A stretch of DNA of 64,000 nt from Candidatus Peregrinibacteria bacterium (GCA_018654255.1 JABILX010000004.1:124001-188000), one strand, 5' to 3'. Positions 1 through 8,490 are shown, numbered from the stretch's first letter. Numbers and translations: made by a program. The notes: generated by a model from the letters alone, not told the origin.

Positions 1-1
1 A

Positions 2-163
2 ATAACAGATAAGGAACTCGAAGATGAGATCACAAAAATGATTGAATTCTATCCAGAAGATCAAAGGACTCAAGTAAGAGAAGAGCTAACCAAAGACGAC
101 GGAAAATTTAAACTAAAAAATAAACTTTTGTTAAGAAAATTTTTCGACAAAGTTTTAGGGTAG
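2..163 (+). CDS. C-terminal end of a protein, possibly trigger factor (partial)
   Basis: An open frame enters from the left edge and ends at TAG 161-163, leaving 53 residues. The fragment is charged and helical (ITDKELEDEITKMIEFYP near its start, LLLRKFFDKVLG at its end). This pattern resembles the C-terminal helical domain of trigger factor (Tig), a ribosome-bound chaperone whose last segment has a similar helix ending in a basic-hydrophobic stretch. The match is judged by eye on a short fragment, so another SurA-like chaperone or an unrelated helical protein is possible. The upstream sequence would settle it. Confidence 0.5.
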   Translation: MTDKELEDEITKMIEFYPEDQRTQVREELTKDDGKFKLKNKLLLRKFFDKVLG

Positions 164-188
164 TTTGACCTAGCTGTACAAAAAAAGT

Positions 189-217
189 TTGCATTTTGTT
201 ATAAAAATGTATACATT
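189..217 (+). promoter_or_regulatory. Possible promoter of the winged-helix regulator
   Basis: TTGCAT, 17 bases, TACATT. The -10 lies inside the palindrome at 204-219, so a bound regulator would cover it. The start codon is at 286. The match is only moderate. Confidence 0.35.
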
Positions 218-219
218 TT
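204..219. promoter_or_regulatory. Perfect 16-bp palindrome, possible operator
   Basis: AAAATGTATACATTTT equals its own reverse complement. It lies upstream of the winged-helix regulator gene and overlaps the possible -10, which suggests an autoregulatory operator. AT-rich sequence makes chance palindromes more likely. Confidence 0.4.
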
Positions 220-230
220 GCATGCTCACT

Positions 231-247
231 GAGTACAAATTGTACTC
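231..247. promoter_or_regulatory. 8-bp perfect inverted repeat, possible operator
   Basis: GAGTACAA, A, TTGTACTC: two perfect 8-base arms around one central A, 38 bases before the regulator start codon. A related half-site TGTACAA lies near 175. This is the size and symmetry expected for a dimeric winged-helix regulator. Confidence 0.5.
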
Positions 248-285
248 GGGAGGGCAAATGGGCTAAATTCAATCATTACAATCAG

Positions 286-843
286 ATGTTAAAGCGGCTT
301 TTTACTTCAAACGTTCGTATTAAGTTGTTGCGGAAATTCCTTCTCAACCCCGAGGAGGAACATTACATTAGGCAACTTACCCGAGATCTTGATGAACAAA
401 TCAATTCCGTTCGACGTGAACTTGATAATCTCAAGAAAACAGGTCTTTTGCGTTCAAAAATGAAAGCGAGAAAAAAATACTACTATATAAATCCAAATTT
501 TATTTTCTTCAACGAATTTCGCTCAATGTTCCAAAAAGCAGAAAGTTCACTTCCAGCAATTGCAAAGAGGATTTCAGGGTTTGGAGACATTCAAGTGCTT
601 ATTTTTTCAGGAATTTTCATAGAAAAAAATACCCCAGTAGACATGTTGATTGTCGGATCAATAGATAAAGAAAAGCTCACAGACTACCTGAACAAACAAC
701 TTCCGCTCTCTAGATCAGTGAAGTTTACGATTATGACTCCTGAGGACTTCTCTTACAGGATAAAATGCAAGGATAAATTCGTTACAGACATCGTAAATGA
801 CAAGGACAATATTATTCCTATAAAAAAGCTTGATCTTCAGTAG
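286..843 (+). CDS. Winged-helix regulator with degenerate nucleotidyltransferase-like domain
   Basis: A protein of 185 residues. Residues 1-75 form an ArsR/MarR-like winged helix (YIRQLTRDL, then a recognition helix INSVRRELDNLKKTGLL and a basic wing ending RKKYYYINP). Residues 95-185 resemble the minimal nucleotidyltransferase (MNT) fold that often follows such domains in archaea and CPR bacteria. The catalytic GSxARG motif is reduced to SGIFIE (108-113) and the DxD motif to VDMLIVG (118-124), so this half is probably non-catalytic and may serve for sensing or dimerisation. Two palindromes lie just upstream, suggesting autoregulation. The start has no Shine-Dalgarno sequence. The target genes are unknown. 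Confidence 0.7.
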   Translation: MLKRLFTSNVRIKLLRKFLLNPEEEHYIRQLTRDLDEQINSVRRELDNLKKTGLLRSKMKARKKYYYINPNFIFFNEFRSMFQKAESSLPAIAKRISGFGDIQVLIFSGIFIEKNTPVDMLIVGSIDKEKLTDYLNKQLPLSRSVKFTIMTPEDFSYRIKCKDKFVTDIVNDKDNIIPIKKLDLQ

Positions 844-858
844 GGAAATAAGTATACT
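830..858 (+). promoter_or_regulatory. Promoter of rplS-rnhB
   Basis: TTGATC, 17 bases, TATACT, starting inside the end of the preceding gene. The predicted transcript start is near 865, giving a leader of about 24 bases. Confidence 0.55.
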
Positions 859-888
859 CCCACTCGATGTTTTCCTAAAAGAACAAAG

Positions 889-1500
889 ATGACTAACTTA
901 AAAATTCAAGAAATTCAGACCAAGAATATAAAGAAAATGCCAGCACTAAACACTGGTATGACAGTTCGAGTGCACCAAAAGATTAAAGAAGGAGAAAAAG
1001 AAAGAATCCAGATTTTTGAAGGGTTGATTATCAAAATTTCACACGGACACGGAGTAGATAAGACTTTAACAGTAAGAAAGGTTGTTGAAGGAATTGGAGT
1101 TGAAAAAATCTTCCCAATCCACTCTCCAAACATCGCAAAAATTGAAATTACAAAGAAATCTAAGGTAAGAAGATCAAAATTGTACTACATGAGAGAACGA
1201 TTTGGTAAATCAGCTCGTCTTAAAGGTAGATTCCTAACAGGAGAAGAGAAAGAAATGGAAGCAGCAATCGAAAAAGCACCAGCTGAGGAAGCTGAAGCTC
1301 CAGCTGAGGAAGCACCAGCTGCCGAGACTGAAGCACCTGCTGAGGAGGCACCTGCCGCTGAAGCTGAAACTCCTGCCAAGGAAGCCCCGGTCGCTGAGGA
1401 AGCACCAGCTGCCGAAGCTCCAGCCGAGGAGGCACCAAAAGAAGCTGAAGCCCCAGTCGCTGAAGAGGCTCCAGCCGAGGAGGAAAAGCCAGCTGCATAA
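889..1500 (+). CDS. rplS: Large ribosomal subunit protein bL19 with long Ala/Glu/Pro tail
   Basis: Residues 1-118 are a complete bL19, a protein at the interface of the two ribosomal subunits (TVRVHQKIKEGEKERIQIFEG, then LYYMRERFGKSARLKGRF). Family members are usually about 115-120 residues. Here a tail of about 85 residues follows, made almost only of Ala, Glu and Pro in irregular EEAPA-type repeats. The tail is acidic and probably disordered. Similar tails end IF2 and S1 in this window. rnhB follows nine bases later, the order rplS-rnhB seen in many bacteria. The start at 889 matches the usual bL19 N terminus. No Shine-Dalgarno sequence is evident. Confidence 0.96.
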   Translation: MTNLKIQEIQTKNIKKMPALNTGMTVRVHQKIKEGEKERIQIFEGLIIKISHGHGVDKTLTVRKVVEGIGVEKIFPIHSPNIAKIEITKKSKVRRSKLYYMRERFGKSARLKGRFLTGEEKEMEAAIEKAPAEEAEAPAEEAPAAETEAPAEEAPAAEAETPAKEAPVAEEAPAAEAPAEEAPKEAEAPVAEEAPAEEEKPAA

Positions 1501-1509
1501 ATTTTCAAA

Positions 1510-2136
1510 ATGGTTAAAAGGACCAAAAAAAATACCTTCCCCAAAACAAACGGGAGTTTTTTTGTTGCAGGAGTGGACGAGGCGGGAAGGGGACCACTCG
1601 CAGGTCCTGTTGTTGCTGCAGCAGTTATCTTGAAACCAGGTCAAAAACTACCAAATCTCAGAGATTCAAAGAAATTATCAGAAAAACAAAGAGAAATTCT
1701 CTTCGAGAAAATAACGAAAAACGCCATTGCATATGCAGTAACAGAAGTCTCAAATAAATATGTAGACAAGCATGGTCTTACAAAAGCAGTCCAAAAAGCC
1801 AACAATGACTCGATAAACAGGCTAGACCCACAACCAAATCACGTTTTGTTCGACGGAAACGACAAACAAACGACACCTCTTCCTTGCGAAACCATAATAA
1901 AAGGAGACACCTTCATTAGAGAAATTATGGCGGCTTCGATCATTGCGAAGGTCACACGGGATCGAAAAATGTACAAATTAGCAAAAAAACACCCTCTTTA
2001 CAGATTCGAAAAGCACAAAGGCTACGGAACGAGGCTTCACAAAGCGCTTCTAAAAAAGCATAAACCTTGCGAACTTCACCGAAAAAGTTATACTCCTGTC
2101 GCAGAAATCTTAAGCGAAATTTCACAAGAAAAATAA
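1510..2136 (+). CDS. rnhB: Ribonuclease HII
   Basis: RNase HII cuts RNA in RNA-DNA hybrids and starts removal of single ribonucleotides from DNA. The 208-residue protein has the family signature GVDEAGRGPLAGPVV (catalytic D23, E24), DSKKLS, VLFDGN (D114) and AKVTRD (D150), so all four metal-binding acidic residues are present. The length is typical. It lies between rplS and a pyruvyltransferase gene that begins two bases after its stop, so all three are probably one operon. Confidence 0.96.
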   Translation: MVKRTKKNTFPKTNGSFFVAGVDEAGRGPLAGPVVAAAVILKPGQKLPNLRDSKKLSEKQREILFEKITKNAIAYAVTEVSNKYVDKHGLTKAVQKANNDSINRLDPQPNHVLFDGNDKQTTPLPCETIIKGDTFIREIMAASIIAKVTRDRKMYKLAKKHPLYRFEKHKGYGTRLHKALLKKHKPCELHRKSYTPVAEILSEISQEK

Positions 2137-2137
2137 T

Positions 2138-3241
2138 ATGAAATTCGGAATAATCGGAAATTATGGGGCTTCAAATGTTGGGGATGAGCTTATTCTGGAA
2201 GGATTGCTTGCGACCATAAGAAAATCCAAGCCAGCTGCGGAAATAGTAGTCTTATCCGCAAATCCAAGCCATACAAGAGAGAAATTCGAAGTAAAATCGG
2301 TCCACAAATTCCCAGCAGGACCAAGATCCATATTCTCATATCTGTTAAACGGCAACTTCAAAAAAACAAAAGCCCAGATCAAAGAATGTGATTATGTAAT
2401 AGTAGGAGGTGGAGGCCTATTCGACGATTCGTCATTCAAGGCGATTTGGATATGGACCGTCCAGACTTACATGGCATATTCATTGAAAAAAAAGGTGATC
2501 ATGTACGGTCAAAGTATAAAAGAGCCAAGGTCCTCTCTAACCAAGAAAATCATCAAAAAACTATTCAAAAAATCATCATTTGTAGCTGTACGCGATGAAG
2601 ATTCAAAACGAATAATAAAAAAATTAATAAGAGGTAAAAAAGTACACTTAATGCCAGATCTACTCTTTTTCCTACAACCAAAATTCAAACAAGCCAAAGA
2701 AAACAAAATAATCTTATGCTTAAGGGACCAACCTGGAAAACCACAGGATTTTGATAAAAATTTGGCAAAATCAATAAATTATTTAATTCAAAAGGACGAA
2801 GCCCTTCAAATAGACTTCCTTCCATTCGAAAAAGACTCCGATGAGAGATATCACGAACAAATAATCGAGAAAATTGCAGAAAAAGGCAGGGTGCAAACCA
2901 GGGATTTCACAGAAAAACGTCACAAAATCGAAAAACTATTTTCAGAATCTAAAATGGTAATTGGAGTGAGATTACACAGCGTACTGATGGCTATCAACAC
3001 GGAAACCCCATTTATAGCTATAAACTACAATCCAAAGGTCAGAAATCTCTTGAAAACACTTGGTCTAAGCAAATTCGTAATAGAACCTGCAGATGCAACT
3101 CCAGAAAACATTACTCAACTCTACAAAACAATCCTTGAAAAGGAAGACCAGGTAGTAAAGAAGCTTAAAGAAGTCAAAGAAGAACAGATGAGAAAACACG
3201 AACTCACCGTTTCAAGTCTAAATAAGTTTATTATCAATTAA
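2138..3241 (+). CDS. csaB: CsaB-like polysaccharide pyruvyltransferase
   Basis: A 367-residue member of the polysaccharide pyruvyl transferase family (PF04230). It begins with the family hallmark FGIIGNYGASNVGDELIL, has a glycine-rich IVGGGGLFDD segment in the middle, and carries GVRLHSVLMA near residue 275 followed by FIAINYNPKV. CsaB enzymes add pyruvyl ketal to a secondary cell-wall polysaccharide, and this modification is the ligand of SLH domains. An SLH protein is encoded at 23.8-25.7 kb, which fits that role. The gene starts one base after the rnhB stop. Its 3' end overlaps that of rfbA by 24 bases on the other strand. Confidence 0.85.
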   Translation: MKFGIIGNYGASNVGDELILEGLLATIRKSKPAAEIVVLSANPSHTREKFEVKSVHKFPAGPRSIFSYLLNGNFKKTKAQIKECDYVIVGGGGLFDDSSFKAIWIWTVQTYMAYSLKKKVIMYGQSIKEPRSSLTKKIIKKLFKKSSFVAVRDEDSKRIIKKLIRGKKVHLMPDLLFFLQPKFKQAKENKIILCLRDQPGKPQDFDKNLAKSINYLIQKDEALQIDFLPFEKDSDERYHEQIIEKIAEKGRVQTRDFTEKRHKIEKLFSESKMVIGVRLHSVLMAINTETPFIAINYNPKVRNLLKTLGLSKFVIEPADATPENITQLYKTILEKEDQVVKKLKEVKEEQMRKHELTVSSLNKFIIN

Positions 3242-4069
3242 ATACTTCCTAGAAGTTTTTTTAGTTCGCTCTTTTTCCTCTTTGGAAGCTCTGTCTTCCA
3301 TGAGTTTTCTTTGTTCACGATCAGGAAGGTCCAAATCATCAGAGAGATATTTGAGAGAACTTTTTTGAACTAACGTCGAAGCCTCCAACAAACCATCGAA
3401 GGATTCACCACAATCACCCCAGAAACCCTCCAGAATGTCGTAAGACAGCGTTCCTTGTTCAACATAGTAATTATTCACATCCGTGATCTCCAATTCACCT
3501 CTGCCAGAAGGTTTGAGCCCTCTGATTATGTCAAAAATTTGATAATCATACATATATACACCTGTAACAGCATAAGAAGAATCAGGATCCTTCGGTTTCT
3601 CAGTAATTTTTGTGATTTTATTACCTTCAATTGTTGGAACTCCATAACTTTGAGGTTTATCTACTTTCTTCAGGAATATTTTCGCCCCCTTAGGCTCTAT
3701 TTCAAACTGTTTAACAGCATCAGACATATCATCTTGAATAATATTGTCACCCAAGATAACGCATACTTTTTGACCGTTTGCAAAACTCTCGGCAAGACTC
3801 AGTGCTTGAGCTATTCCGCCAGCCTCTTCCTGTACATCATACGACAGTCGGAGTCCAAGCCGAGACCCAGAACCAAGCAATTCCAAGAAATGCCCAGCGT
3901 GTCCCTGCCCAGAAACGATCAAAATATCCCGGATTCCTGCACGTTTCATCGCAAATAGGGGATAATAAATCATCGGTTTATTGTAAACACCGAGAAGATG
4001 CTTATTCGTAACCTTTGTAAGCGGATGAAGTCTACTGCCTGTTCCCCCAGCCAAAATAATTCCTTTCAT
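3218..4069 (-). CDS. rfbA: Glucose-1-phosphate thymidylyltransferase
   Basis: RmlA/RfbA makes dTDP-glucose from glucose 1-phosphate and dTTP, the first step of dTDP-deoxysugar synthesis. The N terminus has the nucleotide-binding loop GIILAGGTGSRLHPLT and the basic NKHLLGVYNKPMIYYPL; VILGDNI and GFWGDCGE follow later. The protein has 283 residues and ends in a highly charged tail (KEEKERTKKTSRK) that looks like a replacement of the usual C-terminal helices. It lies downstream of rfbD with a 40-base gap. Confidence 0.93.
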   Translation of the reverse strand: MKGIILAGGTGSRLHPLTKVTNKHLLGVYNKPMIYYPLFAMKRAGIRDILIVSGQGHAGHFLELLGSGSRLGLRLSYDVQEEAGGIAQALSLAESFANGQKVCVILGDNIIQDDMSDAVKQFEIEPKGAKIFLKKVDKPQSYGVPTIEGNKITKITEKPKDPDSSYAVTGVYMYDYQIFDIIRGLKPSGRGELEITDVNNYYVEQGTLSYDILEGFWGDCGESFDGLLEASTLVQKSSLKYLSDDLDLPDREQRKLMEDRASKEEKERTKKTSRKYLIDNKLI

Positions 4070-4109
4070 ACCTGAAACTTAACACCAGAACCGAGATTTG
4101 TAAAGAAAA

Positions 4110-4958
4110 TTAGCCCAAATAATCCTCCAGCGCGTCTTGCCAATTTCGGAGTTTTGGAAGTTTTGTATTTTTGAGAATTGAATTCATGGGTCTCAAAGCG
4201 GCAGTTCTATATTCCTTACTAGGAATTGGGTGAACTTTGACGCGTTTCTCTTTCAATTCAAAAATCTTCACAGCAAATTCATACCAAGTGCAAAAATCAT
4301 CATTCGTAAGATGGTAAATTCCATAATCAGGTGTTTCGGGTCCTCCGTCCACCTCCTCAACAACAAAACGATTAATAACAGCATCAGCAAGATCAGCAGT
4401 GTAAGTAGGAGATCCAAATTGGTTATTGACTACATTGAGCTCATCTCGATCCAAACCAAGCATAGTATCAACAAAATTACGACCATCAGGTCCATATAAC
4501 CAAGAAGTCCGCACAATATATCCTCGAGTCATTTCCTTCAAAATGAACTCCTCTCCTTTAAACTTTGTTTCCCCATAAGTACTCAACGGATTAGGCATAT
4601 CCGACTCGAGATAACCATCGGGTGGCTCTTTGCGACCATCAAAAACATAATCAGTACTGAAATGAATCAGACGCGAACCATGCTCATTGCAAAGCCGAGC
4701 GATCGACTTCACGGCACCTGCATTCAGCTTCATCGCATCTTTCTTCTTGAATTCAGCCTCATCAACAGCCGTATAACCAGCACAATTGATAACAATTTCA
4801 GGTAAGAAAAATTCAAAAGTCTTCTTCAAAGCACTAAAACTCAAAATATCCAGATCGTCACTATCCGTTGCAAGCAACTCAACCTCAGGCAAATCAGACA
4901 ATCGACTATCAAATTGACTTCCGAGCATCCCATTTTTACCTAGAAGCAAAATCTTCAC
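4110..4958 (-). CDS. rfbD: dTDP-4-dehydrorhamnose reductase
   Basis: RmlD/RfbD reduces dTDP-4-keto-L-rhamnose to dTDP-L-rhamnose with NAD(P)H. The 282-residue short-chain dehydrogenase has the Rossmann motif GKNGMLG (8-14 region), STDYVFDG (101-108) and the catalytic Y128xxxK132 (YGETK). It starts at GTG, and this codon overlaps the TGA stop of the preceding membrane protein gene (GTGA), a translational-coupling arrangement. Its natural partner RfbC (3,5-epimerase) is not seen in this window, so the sugar product is uncertain. Confidence 0.93.
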   Translation of the reverse strand: MKILLLGKNGMLGSQFDSRLSDLPEVELLATDSDDLDILSFSALKKTFEFFLPEIVINCAGYTAVDEAEFKKKDAMKLNAGAVKSIARLCNEHGSRLIHFSTDYVFDGRKEPPDGYLESDMPNPLSTYGETKFKGEEFILKEMTRGYIVRTSWLYGPDGRNFVDTMLGLDRDELNVVNNQFGSPTYTADLADAVINRFVVEEVDGGPETPDYGIYHLTNDDFCTWYEFAVKIFELKEKRVKVHPIPSKEYRTAALRPMNSILKNTKLPKLRNWQDALEDYLG

Positions 4959-5284
4959 GCCAAAGATGGTTTATAAAAAAGTAAAATAATCCCAATCACA
5001 ATTACTCCGATAGCAACATACTGTAAAAAAGCAATATTCTCCTTAAAATACAAAACACCAAGGCTAGTCGACGCAATCGTAGAAGCAGCAATCCAAAAAA
5101 TATTAACGATAGCCACTCCTTCATGCTTCAAAGAAAAACTAAAAAAGACTCCCGAAACAGCCCAAGCTAGAGAGCAAAGCAGGACAAAAACCCATTTATC
5201 ACTCAAGCTATACATTTTCCCAAAATAAAGAGCAATAAGGTCAAAGAGAGTGATTAGCACCATGTAAAAAACAAGCATTCTCAT
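4955..5284 (-). CDS. Small four-helix EamA/SMR-type membrane protein
   Basis: A 109-residue hydrophobic protein with four predicted membrane helices separated by short loops (first helix MLVFYMVLITLFDLIALYF; last VAIGVIVIGIILLFY). The size and pattern match the small multidrug resistance/EamA superfamily, which includes drug exporters and half-size flippases for lipid-linked sugars. The substrate cannot be told. It sits between proS and rfbD, five bases after the proS stop, and ends in TGA overlapping the rfbD GTG. Being within the sugar cluster hints at lipid-sugar transport, but this is inference. Confidence 0.7.
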   Translation of the reverse strand: MRMLVFYMVLITLFDLIALYFGKMYSLSDKWVFVLLCSLAWAVSGVFFSFSLKHEGVAIVNIFWIAASTIASTSLGVLYFKENIAFLQYVAIGVIVIGIILLFYKPSLA

Positions 5285-5289
5285 ATCTC

Positions 5290-6993
5290 TTAAGAGTTAA
5301 TGAATTTCAAGACATCTTTTACAACATTCCCAACCTTCACGCTCTTAGCATCCCCACCCGCACGCTCCTTCCACTCGACTCCACCAGCTTCCATCGCACG
5401 TTTGCTCACAACAAGCCTCAAAGGCAGCCCAATCAGGTCAGCATCCTTAAATTTCACACCAGGAGAGCCGTCTCTATCATCATAAAGAACCTCAACATCT
5501 TCATCCAAAAGATCTTGATACAATTTGTCAGCAGCATCGATCACTTCCTGATCTTTCCCGAGCGAAAGAATATGCACGTGATATGGAGCAACATTCAAAG
5601 GCCAAATCAATCCGTTCTCATCATGGCTGGCCTCAGCGATAGTTCCAACAATACGAGTATTTCCGATCCCATAACAACCCATGATAACAGGTTGTAACTT
5701 GCCATTAGAATCCGAGACAGTAAATCCAGCAGATTCACTGAATTTTGTGCCAAGTTTGAAAATATTTCCAGCTTCAACAGCAATCATTTCTTTCAGAGCT
5801 ACATCACAAGTTGAGCATCGGAAAGAGCCTTTTACTTCAACTAAATCGACAAAATCCTTGATCTGGAAATCACGCCCAACATTTGCGTTGACGTAATCTT
5901 TGGCAGGAGCATTTGCGCCGGTCACAAAATTCTTCACATTCGCGATAGAATGATCAGCCACAAAACTCAAACCTTCTGGATTCCCAACAGGGGAGATGTA
6001 ACCTTGTACAAGTCCTGCCTTCTTCAGAGTAGCAGGACTAGCAGGTCTCATAGGTTTGCCAAAATACTTCTCTAATTTGTTGGTATTAACACTCAAATCT
6101 CCTCGAATACAAACTCCAATCAATCCCTCTTCCTCAACTTCATAAACGACAGTTTTTAAAATCTTCCATTCAGGTACACCATGTGCCTTTGCATTGTCAG
6201 CAATTGTAAATCCACGCTCCATATCAACTTCCTTCAGGTCCTCTTCCTTCTCTTTTGGCTGGTCTGGATCTTCGACTTTCCCTTCAGCTACTTCTAGATT
6301 TTGAGCCTTCCCGCACTTTTCACAGACAATGATAGTGTCCTCACCAGCAGGAGTCTCAACCGAGAATTCATGCGAAAACTTATCAGTAAAAGCACCTCCA
6401 GACGCCTCGATCACATGAGCTTTCAACCCACATCGATCAAAAACTTTCAAATAGGCCTCTTTTGCCTTTTCATAATACTCATCCAAATCCTTCTCAGTCA
6501 GGTGAAAACTATATAAATCCTTCATTCCAAACTCACGACCACGCAATAACCCAGATTTAGCACGAGGTTCGTTGCGGAACTTCGCTTGAATCTGATAAAC
6601 AGAAAGAGGTAAGTCCTTATAAGATTGAATATATTTCTTCACAAGCGGAGTAACGATCTCTTCATGACTTGGTCCGAGAACAAACTCCTGATCATCCGCC
6701 CCAGTAGTTCTGTACAAAACATCTTCCATAATATCGTCACGTCCAGTCGCTTTCCAAACCTGTCTCGAGTGTAGAGCAGGCATCAAAATCTCTTGTCCAT
6801 CAATAGCATCCATCTCTTCACGAATGATATCGTTCACCTTGTGTAAAACCCTCAAACCTAACGGAAGAAAATTGTAAACTCCAGCAGATTGTTTTTCAAC
6901 AAAACCTGCTTGAGTCAGGAGTTGTGAATTTACGCTATTTGCATCATGTGGTGCATCGTGGCGAGTCTTGCCAAACAGTTTTGAATATCGCAT
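5290..6993 (-). CDS. proS: Prolyl-tRNA synthetase, bacterial type
   Basis: ProS charges tRNA-Pro. The 567-residue protein has the class II core (YNFLPLGLRVLHKVNDIIREEM, motif 2 FRNEPRAKSGLLRGREFGMKD), a YbaK-like editing insert between about residues 230 and 380, the family segment GCYGIGNTRIVGTIAE, and a C-terminal anticodon-binding domain. Cysteine pairs CEKC and CSTC flank the insert region. It is the first gene of a probable proS-eam-rfbD-rfbA transcript, with no T-box leader upstream. Confidence 0.96.
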   Translation of the reverse strand: MRYSKLFGKTRHDAPHDANSVNSQLLTQAGFVEKQSAGVYNFLPLGLRVLHKVNDIIREEMDAIDGQEILMPALHSRQVWKATGRDDIMEDVLYRTTGADDQEFVLGPSHEEIVTPLVKKYIQSYKDLPLSVYQIQAKFRNEPRAKSGLLRGREFGMKDLYSFHLTEKDLDEYYEKAKEAYLKVFDRCGLKAHVIEASGGAFTDKFSHEFSVETPAGEDTIIVCEKCGKAQNLEVAEGKVEDPDQPKEKEEDLKEVDMERGFTIADNAKAHGVPEWKILKTVVYEVEEEGLIGVCIRGDLSVNTNKLEKYFGKPMRPASPATLKKAGLVQGYISPVGNPEGLSFVADHSIANVKNFVTGANAPAKDYVNANVGRDFQIKDFVDLVEVKGSFRCSTCDVALKEMIAVEAGNIFKLGTKFSESAGFTVSDSNGKLQPVIMGCYGIGNTRIVGTIAEASHDENGLIWPLNVAPYHVHILSLGKDQEVIDAADKLYQDLLDEDVEVLYDDRDGSPGVKFKDADLIGLPLRLVVSKRAMEAGGVEWKERAGGDAKSVKVGNVVKDVLKFINS

Positions 6994-7027
6994 TTGTAAA
7001 AGTTTTATATCATAAAAATCGCTGTTA

Positions 7028-7056
7028 AATATACCAGGATAGGGAACTTGAGTAAA
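7028..7056 (-). promoter_or_regulatory. Promoter of proS operon
   Basis: On the minus strand TTTACT, 17 bases ending in TGG, TATATT: a moderate -35 with an extended -10. The predicted leader is about 27 bases. Confidence 0.5.
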
Positions 7057-7061
7057 TAAAA

Positions 7062-8102
7062 CTATCTACTAGCCTTCAGAGGCTCCTTGCTTATAACTTG
7101 ATGCTTCCTTTCAACCATATTCGCCTCCAATTTTTCCACCCATTTACGATTAGCCTTATACCAATCAAAGGTTTTTGCGATTCCTTCCTTGAAGTCAACA
7201 GAAGGTTCCCAAGAGAGCTCGTCCTGAATCTTGCTTGAGTCGATCGCGTAACGACGATCATGCGCACGACGATCATCAACATAAGTGATCAAACTCTCAT
7301 CTCTACCCAAGAAATCCAAAAGATTTTTAGTGATCTCAAGGTTTGTCTTCTCATTATTTCCACCAATATTATAAGCCTCCCCAAGTCGACCATCATTTAC
7401 GATCGCATCAATAGCCCTACAGTGATCAATCACATACAACCAATCTCGAACATTCAGCCCATCTCCATAAATAGGAACAGGCTTGTCCTCGGAAATCAGT
7501 TTGAAGAAATAGGGGATTAACTTCTCAGGAAACTGATAAGGTCCATAATTATTACTACACCGACTGATCGTCACAGGCATCTGATAAGTCTCGAAACAAG
7601 ATCGCACCAAAAGGTCAGCAGACGCCTTTGTAGCAGCGTAAGGACAATTTGGGGCAATGGGAGTCTTCTCGGTAAAGAAGTCTGTCGTATCAATGCCTAA
7701 ATCACCATAAACCTCGTCCGTAGATATCTGATGATACCTCTTCACTCCAGTATCACGTGTCGATTCGAGCAAGTTATGAGTTCCAACCACATTCGTCATT
7801 ACAAAAATTGAAGGTTCCTCTATTGACCGATCGACATGAGTCTCAGCCGCAAAATTCAAAACCAAATCAAATTTCTCCGCCTCAAACAAATCTTCGACAA
7901 ATTTCTTGTCAGCGATATCACCCTGAACGAACTTGAACCGTCCTTCGCGTGGCAAAAGATCGCTCAAATTATCCAAATTCCCAGCATAAGTCAGCTTATC
8001 CAGCACGACCAGCTGATCGTCAGGGTATTTGTCGTAGTGATAGTGTGCATAATTGCTTCCAATGAAGCCAGCACCACCTGTTATTAAGACCTTTTTAGCC
8101 AT
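7062..8102 (-). CDS. rfbB: dTDP-glucose 4,6-dehydratase
   Basis: RmlB/RfbB converts dTDP-glucose to dTDP-4-keto-6-deoxyglucose. The 346-residue protein has the NAD-binding GGAGFIGSN near the N terminus, the active-site STDEVYGD, the catalytic YAATK and the late signature SRCSNNYGPYQFPEKLIP. The start overlaps the end of the cupin gene by 19 bases, so the two are translated together. Upstream lie infB and rmuC on the same strand. The product feeds both rfbD-type reduction and the cupin isomerase. Confidence 0.95.
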   Translation of the reverse strand: MAKKVLITGGAGFIGSNYAHYHYDKYPDDQLVVLDKLTYAGNLDNLSDLLPREGRFKFVQGDIADKKFVEDLFEAEKFDLVLNFAAETHVDRSIEEPSIFVMTNVVGTHNLLESTRDTGVKRYHQISTDEVYGDLGIDTTDFFTEKTPIAPNCPYAATKASADLLVRSCFETYQMPVTISRCSNNYGPYQFPEKLIPYFFKLISEDKPVPIYGDGLNVRDWLYVIDHCRAIDAIVNDGRLGEAYNIGGNNEKTNLEITKNLLDFLGRDESLITYVDDRRAHDRRYAIDSSKIQDELSWEPSVDFKEGIAKTFDWYKANRKWVEKLEANMVERKHQVISKEPLKASR

Positions 8103-8479
8103 TCGATAAATTCGTTTAAATCGTAAATATAATCGTTAGGATCGTAGCTTACCGAAGAAATTGCCATAAGTACAGTACCAGGTTCAAAATCTGTGAAATC
8201 CCTGTAATAATCACCATCCATCACAATAGCATCCGAAGGCCCACTCAATTCGAACTCCTCCCACCCAGAACCATCATGAAACCTGCATTTGCAAGATCCT
8301 TTCTGACAAACATATATTTTCCTCTCACCTTTCACACAATGTCCACCGCGCGACGCCGAAACATCTGTCAGATAATAAACACGCGCAACAGGCCAATCGA
8401 CAAAATCTTTAATCTCAATAGGAGTGAGGCTTCCGCTCTCATCCGTAAAAGTTTGAAATTTGATCTTTTTCAAAGTCAT
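8084..8479 (-). CDS. FdtA/WxcM-like cupin, putative dTDP-keto-sugar isomerase
   Basis: A 131-residue single cupin matching the FdtA/QdtA/WxcM family of dTDP-4-keto-6-deoxyglucose 3,4-ketoisomerases: ARVYYLTDV, RGGHCVKGERKIYVCQKGSC and the family ending YDPNDYIYDLNEFIEWL. In characterised members the central motif is HxH (HAHK-like). Here the first His is H47 but the second position is V49, so activity may be changed. It starts 11 bases after infB stops and overlaps rfbB. Since no rfbC is visible, this protein may set the branch to a 3-amino or other 6-deoxy sugar rather than rhamnose. Confidence 0.8.
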   Translation of the reverse strand: MTLKKIKFQTFTDESGSLTPIEIKDFVDWPVARVYYLTDVSASRGGHCVKGERKIYVCQKGSCKCRFHDGSGWEEFELSGPSDAIVMDGDYYRDFTDFEPGTVLMAISSVSYDPNDYIYDLNEFIEWLKRS

Positions 8480-8490
8480 CTTAAAGATTA

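Noticed and set aside
1185-1644. Long minus-strand frames opposite rplS
   Set aside because: They are mirror translations of the Ala/Glu/Pro-rich tail (Ser/Ala/Gly or Leu/Gln/Arg runs) and have no upstream signals.
3455-3958. Plus-strand open frames opposite rfbA, and similar antisense frames opposite clpC, dnaE and VirD4-like genes
   Set aside because: They are shadow frames of strongly recognised genes with unusual composition and no conserved motif.
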